49,146 nt of DNA from an uncultured Actinomycetes bacterium (GCA_937902105.1 CALGTP010000771.1:1-49146), one strand, 5' to 3'. Positions 37,986 through 47,308 are shown, counted from the first letter of the stretch. The notes: generated from the sequence alone by a model not told the origin. A program made the numbers and translations.

Positions 37986-38921
37986 ATGAACACACGTTTG
38001 CTACCCGACGAGATCAGTCGCTATTTCGGCGATCAATCAGTGACTGACATCTTGGTGAATAACAACACCGAAGTCTGGATTGAACGCTGCGGGAACCTTG
38101 AACGCGGCATCGACCTTTTGCCAGGGCAAATTGAAACCGCCCTCGAAAAGATTCTCACACCATTGGGGCGTCGACTAGATCGTTTATCGCCGATAGTGGA
38201 CGCACGACTACCCGATGGAACGCGTGTGTGCGCCGTCATTCATCCGATAGCGGTGCACGGTACATGCGTGGCCTTTCGCCTGTTTCGCAAGGTTGCTTTT
38301 TCAATATCTGATTTCGTGCCACCTGAGCACGAGACGCACTTGACAGAGGTCATGGACACTGTTCTCAACAGTATGGAAAATATTTTGATCACCGGCGCCA
38401 CTGGTTCGGGTAAGACATCTTTACTTGCCGCCATGATGTCTATCCCCCACGACATTGAACGTTTTGTTGTCCTTGAAGACACACACGAACTCACTGTTCA
38501 GCATCCTCATATGGTGCGCCTGGAAACCCGTTCAGCCACAGCAGAAGGACGCGGTCAAATCACAATGGATGACCTGTTACGTACTGCACTGCGTTTGCGC
38601 CCCGACCGCCTCGTCGTCGGCGAGGTACGTGGCATTGAAGCCCTGACCCTTGTTCAGGCAATGAACACGGGACATTCCAAATGCCTGGCCACACTTCACG
38701 CCAATTCGGCAATCGACGGACTGCACCGCCTCGACTTACTGACGATGCAGGCTGCGCCAGGGTGGACCCTTCAAGACGCGCGACATATGGTGTCTTCGGC
38801 GATCGGTTTCGTGATTCATATGAAACGTCAACGTCATGGTGCCAGAGTGATCGCCGAAGTCGCTCATCTCAATGATGATCTTGATGGCTCAACAATGCGT
38901 GTGGATTACCTCCACCGTTGA
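37986..38921 (+). CDS. tadA: TadA/CpaF secretion ATPase
   Basis: The 311-residue type II/IV secretion ATPase has Walker A GATGSGKT (137-144), an Asp-box-like VLEDTHEL, a Walker B region DRLVVGEVRGIEAL and the histidine motif CLATLHANSA. It drives assembly of Flp/Tad pili on the cytoplasmic side. At 311 residues it is shorter than typical TadA, having lost much of the N-terminal extension. It ends one base before the tadB start and is in the fixed order tadZ-tadA-tadB-tadC. Confidence 0.92.
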   Translation: MNTRLLPDEISRYFGDQSVTDILVNNNTEVWIERCGNLERGIDLLPGQIETALEKILTPLGRRLDRLSPIVDARLPDGTRVCAVIHPIAVHGTCVAFRLFRKVAFSISDFVPPEHETHLTEVMDTVLNSMENILITGATGSGKTSLLAAMMSIPHDIERFVVLEDTHELTVQHPHMVRLETRSATAEGRGQITMDDLLRTALRLRPDRLVVGEVRGIEALTLVQAMNTGHSKCLATLHANSAIDGLHRLDLLTMQAAPGWTLQDARHMVSSAIGFVIHMKRQRHGARVIAEVAHLNDDLDGSTMRVDYLHR

Positions 38922-38922
38922 T

Positions 38923-39528
38923 ATGACTGTCCCCGATTTCTTTTCTCGATTCACACAACGACAACGCATTAAGCGTCGGCTCACACAAGCCACCTCATTG
39001 GGCAACGAGAACATCATTGATTCTCTTTCTGCAATGACTCGTTCATTGCGCTCAGGTCAATCTCTCGCCTCATCGCTGCATCAGGCGAGCATCACCGAAC
39101 CATGCGATCTACTGATTCGCCTCGCGGCCGCCATGAATAATGGACAATCCCTCAATCAAGCATGCAACTACTTGATAGAGGCCGATGAAAAGCAACACAC
39201 ATCGGGTGATCTATCTGTCGTCCTTCATGTCATTTCCCTTGCCAGTGAAGGTGGTGGTGATGCCGCTCATCACATTGATGCACTCATTGACACCTTGCTC
39301 GACCGCTCCTATGCGCGCCAAGATCGCCATGCTCAAGCATCAACAGCTATGGCATCAACGCGCTTGATTACCTGGTTGCCTGTTGTATGTGCGGCATGGA
39401 TTGTGAGTGATAGTCCGGCAATTCGAAACACAATGTTGGCCACACCATTGGGTTGGACATGTCTTGCTCTCGGCGTTGGACTGAACCTTGTCGGCCGAAT
39501 ATGGACAAAGAAGTTGATTAACTCGTGA
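38923..39528 (+). CDS. tadB: TadB-like pilus inner-membrane protein (T2SSF domain)
   Basis: This 201-residue protein carries one type II secretion F domain: a helical SLSAMTRSLRSGQSLASSLHQAS, a cytoplasmic region ending SLASEGGGDAAHHIDALIDTLLD, and two C-terminal membrane segments (about 143-160 and 170-190). With TadC it forms the membrane platform of the pilus. It lacks the N-terminal membrane helices of longer TadB proteins. The ATG at 38923, directly after the tadA stop, is preferred over the in-frame start at 38872 inside tadA. It overlaps tadC by 4 bases. Confidence 0.85.
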   Translation: MTVPDFFSRFTQRQRIKRRLTQATSLGNENIIDSLSAMTRSLRSGQSLASSLHQASITEPCDLLIRLAAAMNNGQSLNQACNYLIEADEKQHTSGDLSVVLHVISLASEGGGDAAHHIDALIDTLLDRSYARQDRHAQASTAMASTRLITWLPVVCAAWIVSDSPAIRNTMLATPLGWTCLALGVGLNLVGRIWTKKLINS

Positions 39529-40055
39529 TTTTTATTGCTGCTCTAGTTGGATTATTTTTCTTCTGGCGACGCACCAAAGCGCGCCTTCGTCAACGACGTG
39601 AAACTGAAATGATGAACGCTTGGCCGGAAAGTATGGACCTCTTGATGGCCGCTCTGCGTGCCGGCTATAGCCCAGTACAAGGAATTCACTTCCTCAGTTT
39701 GCACGCACCCCAAGTGATGCGGCCAGCGTTTCTCGCAGTGACCGAAAAAATCGCGAGCGGCCAGCGTTTCACAGATGCCCTACGAGAACTCTCCCAGCAC
39801 ATCGGGCCAACTGCCAGACCCCTATGCGAAGTCTTGGCTGCAGGAGATCGTCTGGGTATCCCCATGGAAAATTTGATCTTTCAATTGGGTAACGATGCGC
39901 GCCTCAGTCGGCGCCGCGCCGCGGAAATATCTGCCCGACAATTGCCGATTCGCCTCAGCCTCCCCTTGGTGATCTGCACCCTTCCATCATTCATTGTCCT
40001 GATCATCGTTCCGACCATTGCCGGAACCGTTTCGCAGTTACGTCTTTCGATCTAA
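39525..40055 (+). CDS. tadC: TadC-like pilus inner-membrane protein (T2SSF domain)
   Basis: The 176-residue protein starts with a membrane segment (IFIAALVGLFFFW), then a basic stretch, a T2SSF domain (WPESMDLLMAALRAGYSPVQGIHFLS, ASGQRFTDALRELSQHIG, EVLAAGDRLGIPMENLIFQL) and a C-terminal membrane segment (LPLVICTLPSFIVLIIVPTIAGTV). It pairs with TadB in the pilus platform. The start is a GTG overlapping the tadB stop (GTGA). The pilin gene follows after 34 bases. Confidence 0.88.
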   Translation: MIFIAALVGLFFFWRRTKARLRQRRETEMMNAWPESMDLLMAALRAGYSPVQGIHFLSLHAPQVMRPAFLAVTEKIASGQRFTDALRELSQHIGPTARPLCEVLAAGDRLGIPMENLIFQLGNDARLSRRRAAEISARQLPIRLSLPLVICTLPSFIVLIIVPTIAGTVSQLRLSI

Positions 40056-40089
40056 CTGCCTCACCGCCACTACTCACACGGAGACTTTT

Positions 40090-40314
40090 ATGAATAACCT
40101 TTTCTTACGCATCTATATATATGTCACGACACCCCAACTCACGACGGGTCCGCGGGATTCCGGTCAGGCCACCTCCGAATACGCGTTAGTGATGCTGGCA
40201 GCTGCACTCATCGCTCTTTTGGCCGTGGCTTGGGCGACAGGCGGAGGCGGGGCAGGCAAAATCGGTCGTTTATTCGATCAAGTGATCAGCAATGTCATTT
40301 CAAAATTACCGTAA
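40090..40314 (+). CDS. Flp/DUF4244-like pilin
   Basis: The 74-residue protein has a leader ending SG at position 25. The processed form would begin QATSEYALVMLAAALIALLAV, with E at +5 and Y at +6 as in type IVb pilins. One hydrophobic helix follows, then a Gly-rich GGGGAGKIG and a short amphipathic tail. It is probably the structural subunit of the Tad pilus. The ATG at 40090 is chosen over one at 40018 inside tadC. The tadE-like gene overlaps its end by 23 bases. No prepilin peptidase gene lies in the window. Confidence 0.83.
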   Translation: MNNLFLRIYIYVTTPQLTTGPRDSGQATSEYALVMLAAALIALLAVAWATGGGGAGKIGRLFDQVISNVISKLP

Positions 40315-40711
40315 ACAAAAAGTTCAAAGGGACGACAAAGGGCAGGCCACGGTGGAGTTCGCCCTGGTTCTACCTTTCGTCGTGATCTCTCTGCTACTAC
40401 TCATGCAGGTGTTGGTCATCCTTCTCGCGCATATTCAGGTGGTCAACGCCGCACGCAACGGCGTGCGCGCAGCGGCGGTCTCTGCCCAGCCATCTCAGAC
40501 CGCCGAATCCGTGGCCCTACGCTCCCTGGCGGGTGCGACTGACGGCAAAACGCGGTCCGACATCTCGGTTCAAACCACAACCGACGCGAGGTGGGTCACC
40601 GTCACCGTGACTCAACACCTTGTCACCGACTTGCCCATTATCGGGCGCTTCATCAGCGACCTTGATATCAGTTCGCATTTTTCGATGCTGCTTGAACCCC
40701 CGCTAGGTTGA
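40292..40711 (+). CDS. tadE: TadE-like pseudopilin
   Basis: The 139-residue protein has the TadE N-terminus GQATVEFALVLPFVVISLLLLM (motif positions about 17-38), with a prepilin-type cleavage site after G17 and glutamate at +5. AARNGVRAAAVS and a beta-rich C-terminal part follow. TadE proteins are minor, processed pseudopilins of the Tad system. It overlaps the pilin gene by 23 bases and is the last Tad gene here; no TadF, TadV or secretin-like RcpA was seen, as expected for a single-membrane cell. Confidence 0.86.
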   Translation: MSFQNYRKQKVQRDDKGQATVEFALVLPFVVISLLLLMQVLVILLAHIQVVNAARNGVRAAAVSAQPSQTAESVALRSLAGATDGKTRSDISVQTTTDARWVTVTVTQHLVTDLPIIGRFISDLDISSHFSMLLEPPLG

Positions 40712-40715
40712 TGGC

Positions 40716-41048
40716 ATGCAGTTATCCGCACGTACTGATCTCATAGGTGACATTGCTGTCATCAGTTTTAGCGGTGAACTTGACCTCTCAACTTTGCCCA
40801 AACTCAGTGACGTGCTGACACAAGCGACAATCGAGGATCATGAGCGGATCGTTCTTGATCTTGATGGGATCACCGTTCTTGATGATCCTGCTTTGGGACT
40901 TCTGCTCGGCTTCGCGGCTCGCTTGCGGGCCAAAAATACTTCGCTGCATATTGTCTGTACCAGCCAAAATATTTGCAGTTATTTGCGCCGCACAAAATTA
41001 GATCTGATTATCCCCATCGCAACTTCGGTCTCCGACATCACCAAGTAA
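40716..41048 (+). CDS. STAS-domain anti-sigma-factor-antagonist-like protein without phospho-acceptor
   Basis: The 110-residue protein is a single STAS domain (VISFSGELDLSTLPKL, IVLDLDGITVLDDPALGLLLG). In SpoIIAA-type antagonists the loop reads D-S-S-G-L-G and the second serine is phosphorylated by an anti-sigma kinase. Here residues 56-59 are D-D-P-A, so neither serine, nor the threonine of some actinobacterial versions, is present. It may be locked in one state or have another role. It begins four bases after tadE and converges on rsgA with a 13-base gap. Confidence 0.85.
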   Translation: MQLSARTDLIGDIAVISFSGELDLSTLPKLSDVLTQATIEDHERIVLDLDGITVLDDPALGLLLGFAARLRAKNTSLHIVCTSQNICSYLRRTKLDLIIPIATSVSDITK

Positions 41049-41061
41049 TAAAAATCGGATC

Positions 41062-42189
41062 TTAAGGTTTGCGTTTGCGAAAGCCGCGACGGTCTTCAAC
41101 TTTCAGTCGAGCTTTTTGTTCTTCTTCAAGTGAAGCCTCTTCAGCAACCAAACGCTTCATGCTGTCCAAGCGTCGCGGATCTACAGTTCCATGAGTGACC
41201 GCTGTCGTAACCGCACAACCTGGTTCTTCCTCGTGCTTACAATCACGAAAACGACACTTCTCTGATAAGGCGAAAATATCAGCGAAGGCACGTTCGATTC
41301 CGGTACCGCTGGACCACAGGCTCACCGCACGCACACCTGGTGTGTCAATCAACCAACCCGCCTCGCCGACAGGCTCGGAAGGTAGCGCCACCAATTGCAC
41401 AGCCGTTGTTGTGTGGCGCCCGCGCTGATCACCCTCACGCACTGCTGCCGTGCTCTGAACTTGACCGCCGACCAAAGTATTCACAATCGTGCTCTTACCA
41501 ACACCGCTCGCACCGAGTAGCGCAACGGTTCGGTAGCCGCTTGCATATTGCAGCAAGGCGTCAAGACCATCCCCACGGATTCCACTCACGACATGAATGT
41601 CCACGCCAGGTGCCACCGCCTCAAGAGTGTTCACACAGTGATCAACTGCCTCTGCACTTTCCATTAAGTCGAGTTTGGTCAAAATCAATACTGGTGTGGC
41701 TCCGCTATCGAAAGCCAAAACTAATTCTCGTTCAAGGCGACGCTGGTTCGGCGGCGAGACCAAAGCATGCAACAAAAACACGACATCAATATTTGCGGCG
41801 ATGGTGTGAGCCTCAGCGCGTTGTCCTTCAAAACTGGCACGGCGCATAAATGCACTGTGGCGAGGTAAAACCATTTCAACTTTCTCACCGTCAGCGGAAA
41901 CCACGACCCAGTCACCAACAGCGACCTCAGCCCCAATATTGCGCACCCGTACGGGTTCAACGCCAGTTGACGGTGGGCCATACCAAACCGTGCTCCAACC
42001 CCTATCCAGCCGCGCCACCCGACCCGGAAGGCCTGTCCCTTGGAGGTCCGCAGCACGGTCGCGACAAAGATTGGACCAAGTCACATCCCATGTGACATTC
42101 CAACCAAGGGCGATACGGGGGTCGTTCACATCTGAGACCGTAGCCTTACCGTGGCGCACTTCCCCCCGAGCCCGCGCCAAAGGATCCAT
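41062..42189 (-). CDS. rsgA: ribosome small-subunit-dependent GTPase A
   Basis: This circularly permuted GTPase (375 residues from the chosen start) has an N-terminal OB-like region and the GTPase motifs in permuted order: G4 LTKLDLM, G1 LLGASGVGKSTIVNTL, G3 DTPGVRAV. A C-terminal zinc site follows, CRFRDCKHEEEPGCAV. RsgA helps late maturation of the 30S subunit. The start is uncertain: ATG 42189 (used here), an upstream GTG at 42225, or a GTG at 42129. The last would leave room for promoters between it and the divergent MMPL gene starting at 42194. Confidence 0.92.
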   Translation of the reverse strand: MDPLARARGEVRHGKATVSDVNDPRIALGWNVTWDVTWSNLCRDRAADLQGTGLPGRVARLDRGWSTVWYGPPSTGVEPVRVRNIGAEVAVGDWVVVSADGEKVEMVLPRHSAFMRRASFEGQRAEAHTIAANIDVVFLLHALVSPPNQRRLERELVLAFDSGATPVLILTKLDLMESAEAVDHCVNTLEAVAPGVDIHVVSGIRGDGLDALLQYASGYRTVALLGASGVGKSTIVNTLVGGQVQSTAAVREGDQRGRHTTTAVQLVALPSEPVGEAGWLIDTPGVRAVSLWSSGTGIERAFADIFALSEKCRFRDCKHEEEPGCAVTTAVTHGTVDPRRLDSMKRLVAEEASLEEEQKARLKVEDRRGFRKRKP

Positions 42190-42193
42190 CAAA

Positions 42194-44506
42194 ATGTTGT
42201 CTCGCCTCGCCCGCTGGTGCTTCACGCATCATTGGCTCACCGTCATCATCTGGCTCGTAGCACTGGGCGGAGGCACATTTGTGGCCAATGGGCCCCTCGG
42301 CGGTAGCGCCTTTGAAACTCGCTTTTCTATTCCTGATTCGCAAAGCCTGCGAGCTCTCGATTTACTCGTCGATGCTTATCCCGACGCCGATTCAGTAACC
42401 GACGCTCAGATCGTTTTCTCCAGTCCCACTGGCTTTGAGGACTCCACAACTCAAATAGCAATCACAAATTTTCTGAGTGAAGTGCGATCCTCGATTGATG
42501 GACTGAGCGTCAGTAACCCATTTGAGGATTCAACACTGATCAGCCAAGATGGAACCGTTGCCTATGCCGTAGTCGGACTTCCCGATGGCAAATCAAAAGA
42601 TGACCAAGACAAAGTCGGCCAGGCAATCCTTACCGTCGGCAACTCCCTCGCCGAGTCTGGCGCATTGCCCGATGGAGTCATTGTTGAATACGGTGGAGAT
42701 CCTTTCGTCACCTTTGAACTTCCTGAAAGTGAAATCGTCGGACTTCTGGCGGCGATCATCATTTTAGTTTTGGCATTCGGCTCAGTCCTGGCCATGGGAC
42801 TACCTATCGGGACTGCGCTCATCGGACTCGGTACGGGAGTCGCGGCGATCACCATCTTGAGTCATGTGATGGAGATGCCAGATTTCGTCGTTCAGATCGG
42901 AGCGATGATCGGCATTGGTGTCGGCATTGACTACGCGTTATTTATCGTCACGCGTTTTCGCGAAGGACTACGTGCAGGTTTATCACCACAAGACGCCACG
43001 GTGAACGCTGCCGATACCGCCGGCCGAGCTGTTTTATTCGCAGGTATTACGGTGATGATTTCGCTATTAGGTATGTACATGATGGGCATGAGTTTCGTCT
43101 ACGGACTAGCCGTTGGTGGATCAGCCACTGTCGGCATCATGGTTGTGGCATCGCTCACTTTATTGCCGGCTTTACTTAGTTTCGTCGGTCATCGCATTGA
43201 TGTCACGACTCGTGCGGCGATGGCATCACTGATTATCTTTTCATTCCTCTCGCTTTTCGGAGTCATCTTTTTTGACACCTTGGCCCTGCTTCCCCTCGGT
43301 CTATTGATTGCCGTAGTGATCATGGTGCTGAGTATTTTTGTTCCTTCATTGCGCACACCAATTCAACACCGCCAACCAAAACCACTGCGCCAACAGTTCT
43401 GGTATCGCTGGAGCCGCTTTGTGCAAAGGCGTCCGTGGACTTCTTTCATTGGTGGTCTTGTCATACTTCTCACTCTGACCATTCCCCTGTTGAGCATGCG
43501 TTTGGCATTGAGTGACAATGGCAACCGCGCCGAATGGCAAACAGCACGACGGGCGTACGATCTCTTAGCTGATGGTTTCGGGCCTGGCTTCAATGGACCA
43601 CTGCAACTCGTCGCGCAAGTTGATGAGACAATCACCCAAGATGATCTACAAGCGATTACCCAAGCGGTTCAGGCTGACCCCGATGTCGTTTTTGCCTCAC
43701 CGCCATTTAGTGCTCCAAACAACTTGGTGATTTGGAAAGTGATTCAACGTGAATCGCCGCAAGCCGAGGGCACATCTCTGCTTGTTCATCGATTACGTGA
43801 CGATGTCCTACCGACGGCGATCGGCGATTCGAGTCTGGTGATCAATGTCGGTGGCTTCACGGCGATCGGTGTCGACCTCAGCGATTATTTCGCTGAGCGA
43901 ATCTTTTTATTCGTCGGCGCAGTTCTCTTGCTTTCATTTTTACTACTGATGATTGTCTTTCGCAGTTTGCTCGTTCCTCTCAAGGCAGTCATCATGAACC
44001 TGCTTTCTATTGGTGCCGCCTACGGCATCGTCGTGGCGATTTTCCAATGGGGTTGGGGATCCGGTTTGATCGGTGCTGGACAGGCAGGTCCGATCGATCC
44101 ATTCATCCCGATGATGCTTTTTGCCATCGTTTTCGGCCTCTCGATGGACTACGAAGTGTTCTTACTTTCACGCATGAAGGAGGAATTTGACCGAACTGGC
44201 GACAATGCCAGCGCAGTTGCCGACGGTCTGGCGGCCACCGCCCGGGTGATTACGGCCGCCGCTTTAATCATGGTCGCCGTTTTCGGCAGTTTCGTGGCTG
44301 GAGACGACCGAACCATAAAACTTTTTGGACTGGGTCTCGCCGTGGCTGTCCTGATCGACGCCACATTGGTCAGAATGGTGCTTGTACCTGCGACGATGGA
44401 ACTTTTAGGAGCCCGTAATTGGTGGATCCCAAAGTGGCTTGATCGGGTCCTTCCACGCATCAATGTTGAGGGAAGATCCGCGCAATCCGAAAAACAGGTG
44501 CTTTAA
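42194..44506 (+). CDS. MMPL family transporter (RND superfamily)
   Basis: The 770-residue membrane protein has the two-fold MMPL layout. Each half has one membrane helix, an extracytoplasmic domain and a bundle of five or six helices. The proton-relay-like motifs GIGVGIDYALFIVTRFREG and FGLSMDYEVFLLSRMKEEFD are the family signatures. Actinobacterial MmpL proteins export lipids or siderophores; this substrate is unknown. AAAGGA about nine bases before the ATG at 42194 (MLSRLARW) supports this start over the long upstream extension antisense to rsgA. It ends nine bases before topA. Confidence 0.9.
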   Translation: MLSRLARWCFTHHWLTVIIWLVALGGGTFVANGPLGGSAFETRFSIPDSQSLRALDLLVDAYPDADSVTDAQIVFSSPTGFEDSTTQIAITNFLSEVRSSIDGLSVSNPFEDSTLISQDGTVAYAVVGLPDGKSKDDQDKVGQAILTVGNSLAESGALPDGVIVEYGGDPFVTFELPESEIVGLLAAIIILVLAFGSVLAMGLPIGTALIGLGTGVAAITILSHVMEMPDFVVQIGAMIGIGVGIDYALFIVTRFREGLRAGLSPQDATVNAADTAGRAVLFAGITVMISLLGMYMMGMSFVYGLAVGGSATVGIMVVASLTLLPALLSFVGHRIDVTTRAAMASLIIFSFLSLFGVIFFDTLALLPLGLLIAVVIMVLSIFVPSLRTPIQHRQPKPLRQQFWYRWSRFVQRRPWTSFIGGLVILLTLTIPLLSMRLALSDNGNRAEWQTARRAYDLLADGFGPGFNGPLQLVAQVDETITQDDLQAITQAVQADPDVVFASPPFSAPNNLVIWKVIQRESPQAEGTSLLVHRLRDDVLPTAIGDSSLVINVGGFTAIGVDLSDYFAERIFLFVGAVLLLSFLLLMIVFRSLLVPLKAVIMNLLSIGAAYGIVVAIFQWGWGSGLIGAGQAGPIDPFIPMMLFAIVFGLSMDYEVFLLSRMKEEFDRTGDNASAVADGLAATARVITAAALIMVAVFGSFVAGDDRTIKLFGLGLAVAVLIDATLVRMVLVPATMELLGARNWWIPKWLDRVLPRINVEGRSAQSEKQVL

Positions 44507-44515
44507 TCATCAGCC

Positions 44516-47308
44516 ATGGCAACCACTTCATCCAAACCCCTCGTGATCGTTGAGTCACCAGCAAAGGCCAAAACCATCGGTTCTTTGCTTGGTGCCGGAT
44601 TTGATGTCCTGGCTTCAGTGGGACACGTAGCTGACCTGCCATCCAAAGGTTTGGCTGTTGACGTCAATAATCATTTCAAGCCGACATACGAACTGACAGA
44701 GCGCGGAACAAAGATCGTCAAGGAATTGCGAGTCCTTGCCAAGAAGGCCAGTGCCATCTATCTAGCAACCGACGAGGACCGTGAGGGTGAGGCCATCAGT
44801 TGGCACCTTCTGGAAAATCTCAAGTCGGCCATCAAGCCTGGTGTGCCCGTGCACCGTGTGGTGTTTCACGAAATCACTAAGACAGCTATTGACCATGCCT
44901 TTGCTCATCCACGAGATCTCGATTACGGCTTGGTCGACGCCGCCGAGACTCGCCGTATCCTCGACCGCTTATTCGGATACGAGGTTTCCCCGGTGTTATG
45001 GCGCAAAGTGAATCGTGGGTTATCCGCAGGTCGTGTGCAGAGTCCCACCGTGCGACTCATCGTTGAGCGTGAACGTGATCGCATCGCCTTCGTATCTGCT
45101 GGGTATTGGGGCCTCGACCTCTTGTCGGCAACTAGTCCATCATTTAAAGCGGCCTTGCTTGAAGTCGATGGACAGCGAATCGCTACCGGAAAAGACTTCG
45201 ACAGTTTCGGCAAAGTCAAGGCTGGTGTTGTCGTCCTCACTGAATCGGTCGTGATGTCACTCGTTGACCGCCTGCACAGTGCCACGATCAATGTCCGCTC
45301 GGTTGAAGATAAGCCGTATCGCTCGTCGCCCAAGCCACCTTTCATCACCAGCACATTGCAGCAGGAGGCAGGTCGCAAGTTGCGCCTCTCGGCACAGCAA
45401 GTCATGCGCACCGCTCAAGGTTTATACGAAGGCGGATTCATTACTTATATGCGTACCGACTCGGTGACCCTCGCCGATGAAGCACTCACTGAAGTCCGTG
45501 CTCAGATTCGCAAGGACTACGGCGCTGATTATGTGCCTGATTCCCCGCGTCGCTACGCAAACAAAGTCAAGAACGCTCAAGAGGCCCACGAAGCTATTCG
45601 ACCAACTCTGCCGATGCGTTCACCAGAAAGCCTTTCATCGCAAATCAACGGCCCAGCGATGGTTTTGTATCGTTTGATTTGGCAACGTACCTTGGCATCG
45701 CAAATGCCTGATGCTGCTGGTGTCACGGTGTCGATTCGTCTCGGTGGTATTGCTGCCGGATCTGTTTCGGTCAAAGCCAACGATTGTGAATTCGCCGCCA
45801 GTGGCACGACAATTACTTTTCCTGGTCACCGCCGTGCCTACGAAGAATCACGTGATGAAGATACAGCCGAGGTCGAGAGTGAAGCACTATTGCCGATCTT
45901 GAAAGTCGGCGATGTAGTAGCGGTTTCATCACTTGATCCAAGTGGTCACGAAACCACACCACCAGCGCGTTACACCGAAGCATCCATCGTCAAAAAACTC
46001 GAAGAGCTGGGTATTGGTCGTCCAAGCACGTGGGCATCAATCATTCAGACTGTTCAGGATCGTGGATATGTCTGGAAAAAGGCGCAGGCGCTTGTGCCGA
46101 CTTGGACTGCCTTTGCAGTGGTGAACTTGCTGGAAAAACATTTCGCTGGATTGGTTGACTATCAGTTCACCGCTGGCGTTGAGGAGTCTCTTGATGAGAT
46201 TTCACAAAAAAGGCTCGCCAAGGATAAGTGGCTACAGGATTTCTACTTTGGTCTGATTGAAGAAGGCCGCGAAGGTGACGCCATTGAACTAGGTCTCAAG
46301 CGATTGATTGAACAAAATATCGCCGGCATTGATCCAGTCACGATTAACTCATTCACCATCGGCGCTGACCCCACCACGGGCGAGATCATTGTTGTCAAGC
46401 CTGGAAAATATGGACCGTATGTTAAGCGCGGCGACGAAAATGCTTCCGTGCCCGATTCCCTCGCACCCGATGAGTTGACTCTTGATATGGCGTTACGTCT
46501 TCTCGCAATGCCCAAGAGCGATGAGCCGATTGGTGAATTTGATGGTCGTCCGGTCTTTGCCAAGAATGGCCGCTTCGGACCGTATGTCCAATGGGGAACG
46601 ATGGAAGACCCACCACTTGGTATGGAAAAACCAAAGATGGTCAGCCTCTTTAAGACCATGGTTCTTGATCGCATCACGATGCATGATGCTGAACAACTCT
46701 TGACCTTGCCACGCACCCTCGGCGTTGATCCAGGCGATGGTGAAACAATCACTGCCCAGAACGGAAAGTTCGGACCATATCTACAAAAAGTCAAGGATTA
46801 CCGCACGATTGATAATGAAGAACGCTTACTGACAATCACTCTTGATGAGGCGTTAGCGATCTATGCACTCCCAAAAGTATTTCGCCGAGGTCGCTCCGCA
46901 TCACCAAATAGCGGCCCACTGCGTGACTTCGGTACTGACCCTTCGAATAACCGCCCAGTCGTTGCCAAAGACGGCAAGTTCGGCGTGTATGTCACCGATG
47001 GCGAAGTCAATGCCTCACTCGGTAAGGGTGATCATCTTGAAGATATGTTGCCCGAGCGGGCTTATGAGTTGTTGGCAGTGCGTCGTGAAGTGATGATCGA
47101 AAAAGGACTTGTACCGGGACAAAAAAGTCCTGCCAAACGGGGTGCTGCGCCGAAAAAGAAGGCTGCGGCAAAGAAGGCAGTAGCCAAAAAACCCGCCGCG
47201 GTAAAGAAGGCGGCTCCCAAGAAAGCCGCGCCGAAAAAAGCCGCTCTGAAAAAGGCTACGGTAAAGAAAGCCGCGCCGAAAAAGAAAGCTCAGAAGCCAG
47301 AAGAATGA
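44516..47308 (+). CDS. topA: DNA topoisomerase I
   Basis: The 930-residue type IA topoisomerase relaxes negative supercoils. It opens with the Toprim domain (VIVESPAKAKTI, TDEDREGEAISWH). The active tyrosine lies in GFITYMRTDS, and AHEAIRPT and GIGRPSTWASII follow. The C-terminal part has four GxFGPYV-type repeats (KYGPYVKRG, RFGPYVQWG, KFGPYLQKV, KFGVYVTDG) and no cysteine zinc fingers. It ends in a Lys/Ala/Pro-rich tail of about 60 residues, typical of actinobacterial enzymes and linked to processivity. Its stop overlaps tmk by 4 bases. Confidence 0.97.
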   Translation: MATTSSKPLVIVESPAKAKTIGSLLGAGFDVLASVGHVADLPSKGLAVDVNNHFKPTYELTERGTKIVKELRVLAKKASAIYLATDEDREGEAISWHLLENLKSAIKPGVPVHRVVFHEITKTAIDHAFAHPRDLDYGLVDAAETRRILDRLFGYEVSPVLWRKVNRGLSAGRVQSPTVRLIVERERDRIAFVSAGYWGLDLLSATSPSFKAALLEVDGQRIATGKDFDSFGKVKAGVVVLTESVVMSLVDRLHSATINVRSVEDKPYRSSPKPPFITSTLQQEAGRKLRLSAQQVMRTAQGLYEGGFITYMRTDSVTLADEALTEVRAQIRKDYGADYVPDSPRRYANKVKNAQEAHEAIRPTLPMRSPESLSSQINGPAMVLYRLIWQRTLASQMPDAAGVTVSIRLGGIAAGSVSVKANDCEFAASGTTITFPGHRRAYEESRDEDTAEVESEALLPILKVGDVVAVSSLDPSGHETTPPARYTEASIVKKLEELGIGRPSTWASIIQTVQDRGYVWKKAQALVPTWTAFAVVNLLEKHFAGLVDYQFTAGVEESLDEISQKRLAKDKWLQDFYFGLIEEGREGDAIELGLKRLIEQNIAGIDPVTINSFTIGADPTTGEIIVVKPGKYGPYVKRGDENASVPDSLAPDELTLDMALRLLAMPKSDEPIGEFDGRPVFAKNGRFGPYVQWGTMEDPPLGMEKPKMVSLFKTMVLDRITMHDAEQLLTLPRTLGVDPGDGETITAQNGKFGPYLQKVKDYRTIDNEERLLTITLDEALAIYALPKVFRRGRSASPNSGPLRDFGTDPSNNRPVVAKDGKFGVYVTDGEVNASLGKGDHLEDMLPERAYELLAVRREVMIEKGLVPGQKSPAKRGAAPKKKAAAKKAVAKKPAAVKKAAPKKAAPKKAALKKATVKKAAPKKKAQKPEE
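47128..47305 (+). repeat. imperfect Lys/Ala-coding repeats in the topA tail
   Basis: The 3' end of topA consists of imperfect short repeats coding for KKAAP, KKAV and KKAT units. The encoded basic tail probably contacts DNA. Such repeats may vary in number between strains. Confidence 0.75.

Noticed and set aside
41939-42193. Upstream extension of the MMPL frame
   Set aside because: It is antisense to the conserved N-terminal part of RsgA and has no membrane-protein character; a ribosome site supports the ATG at 42194.
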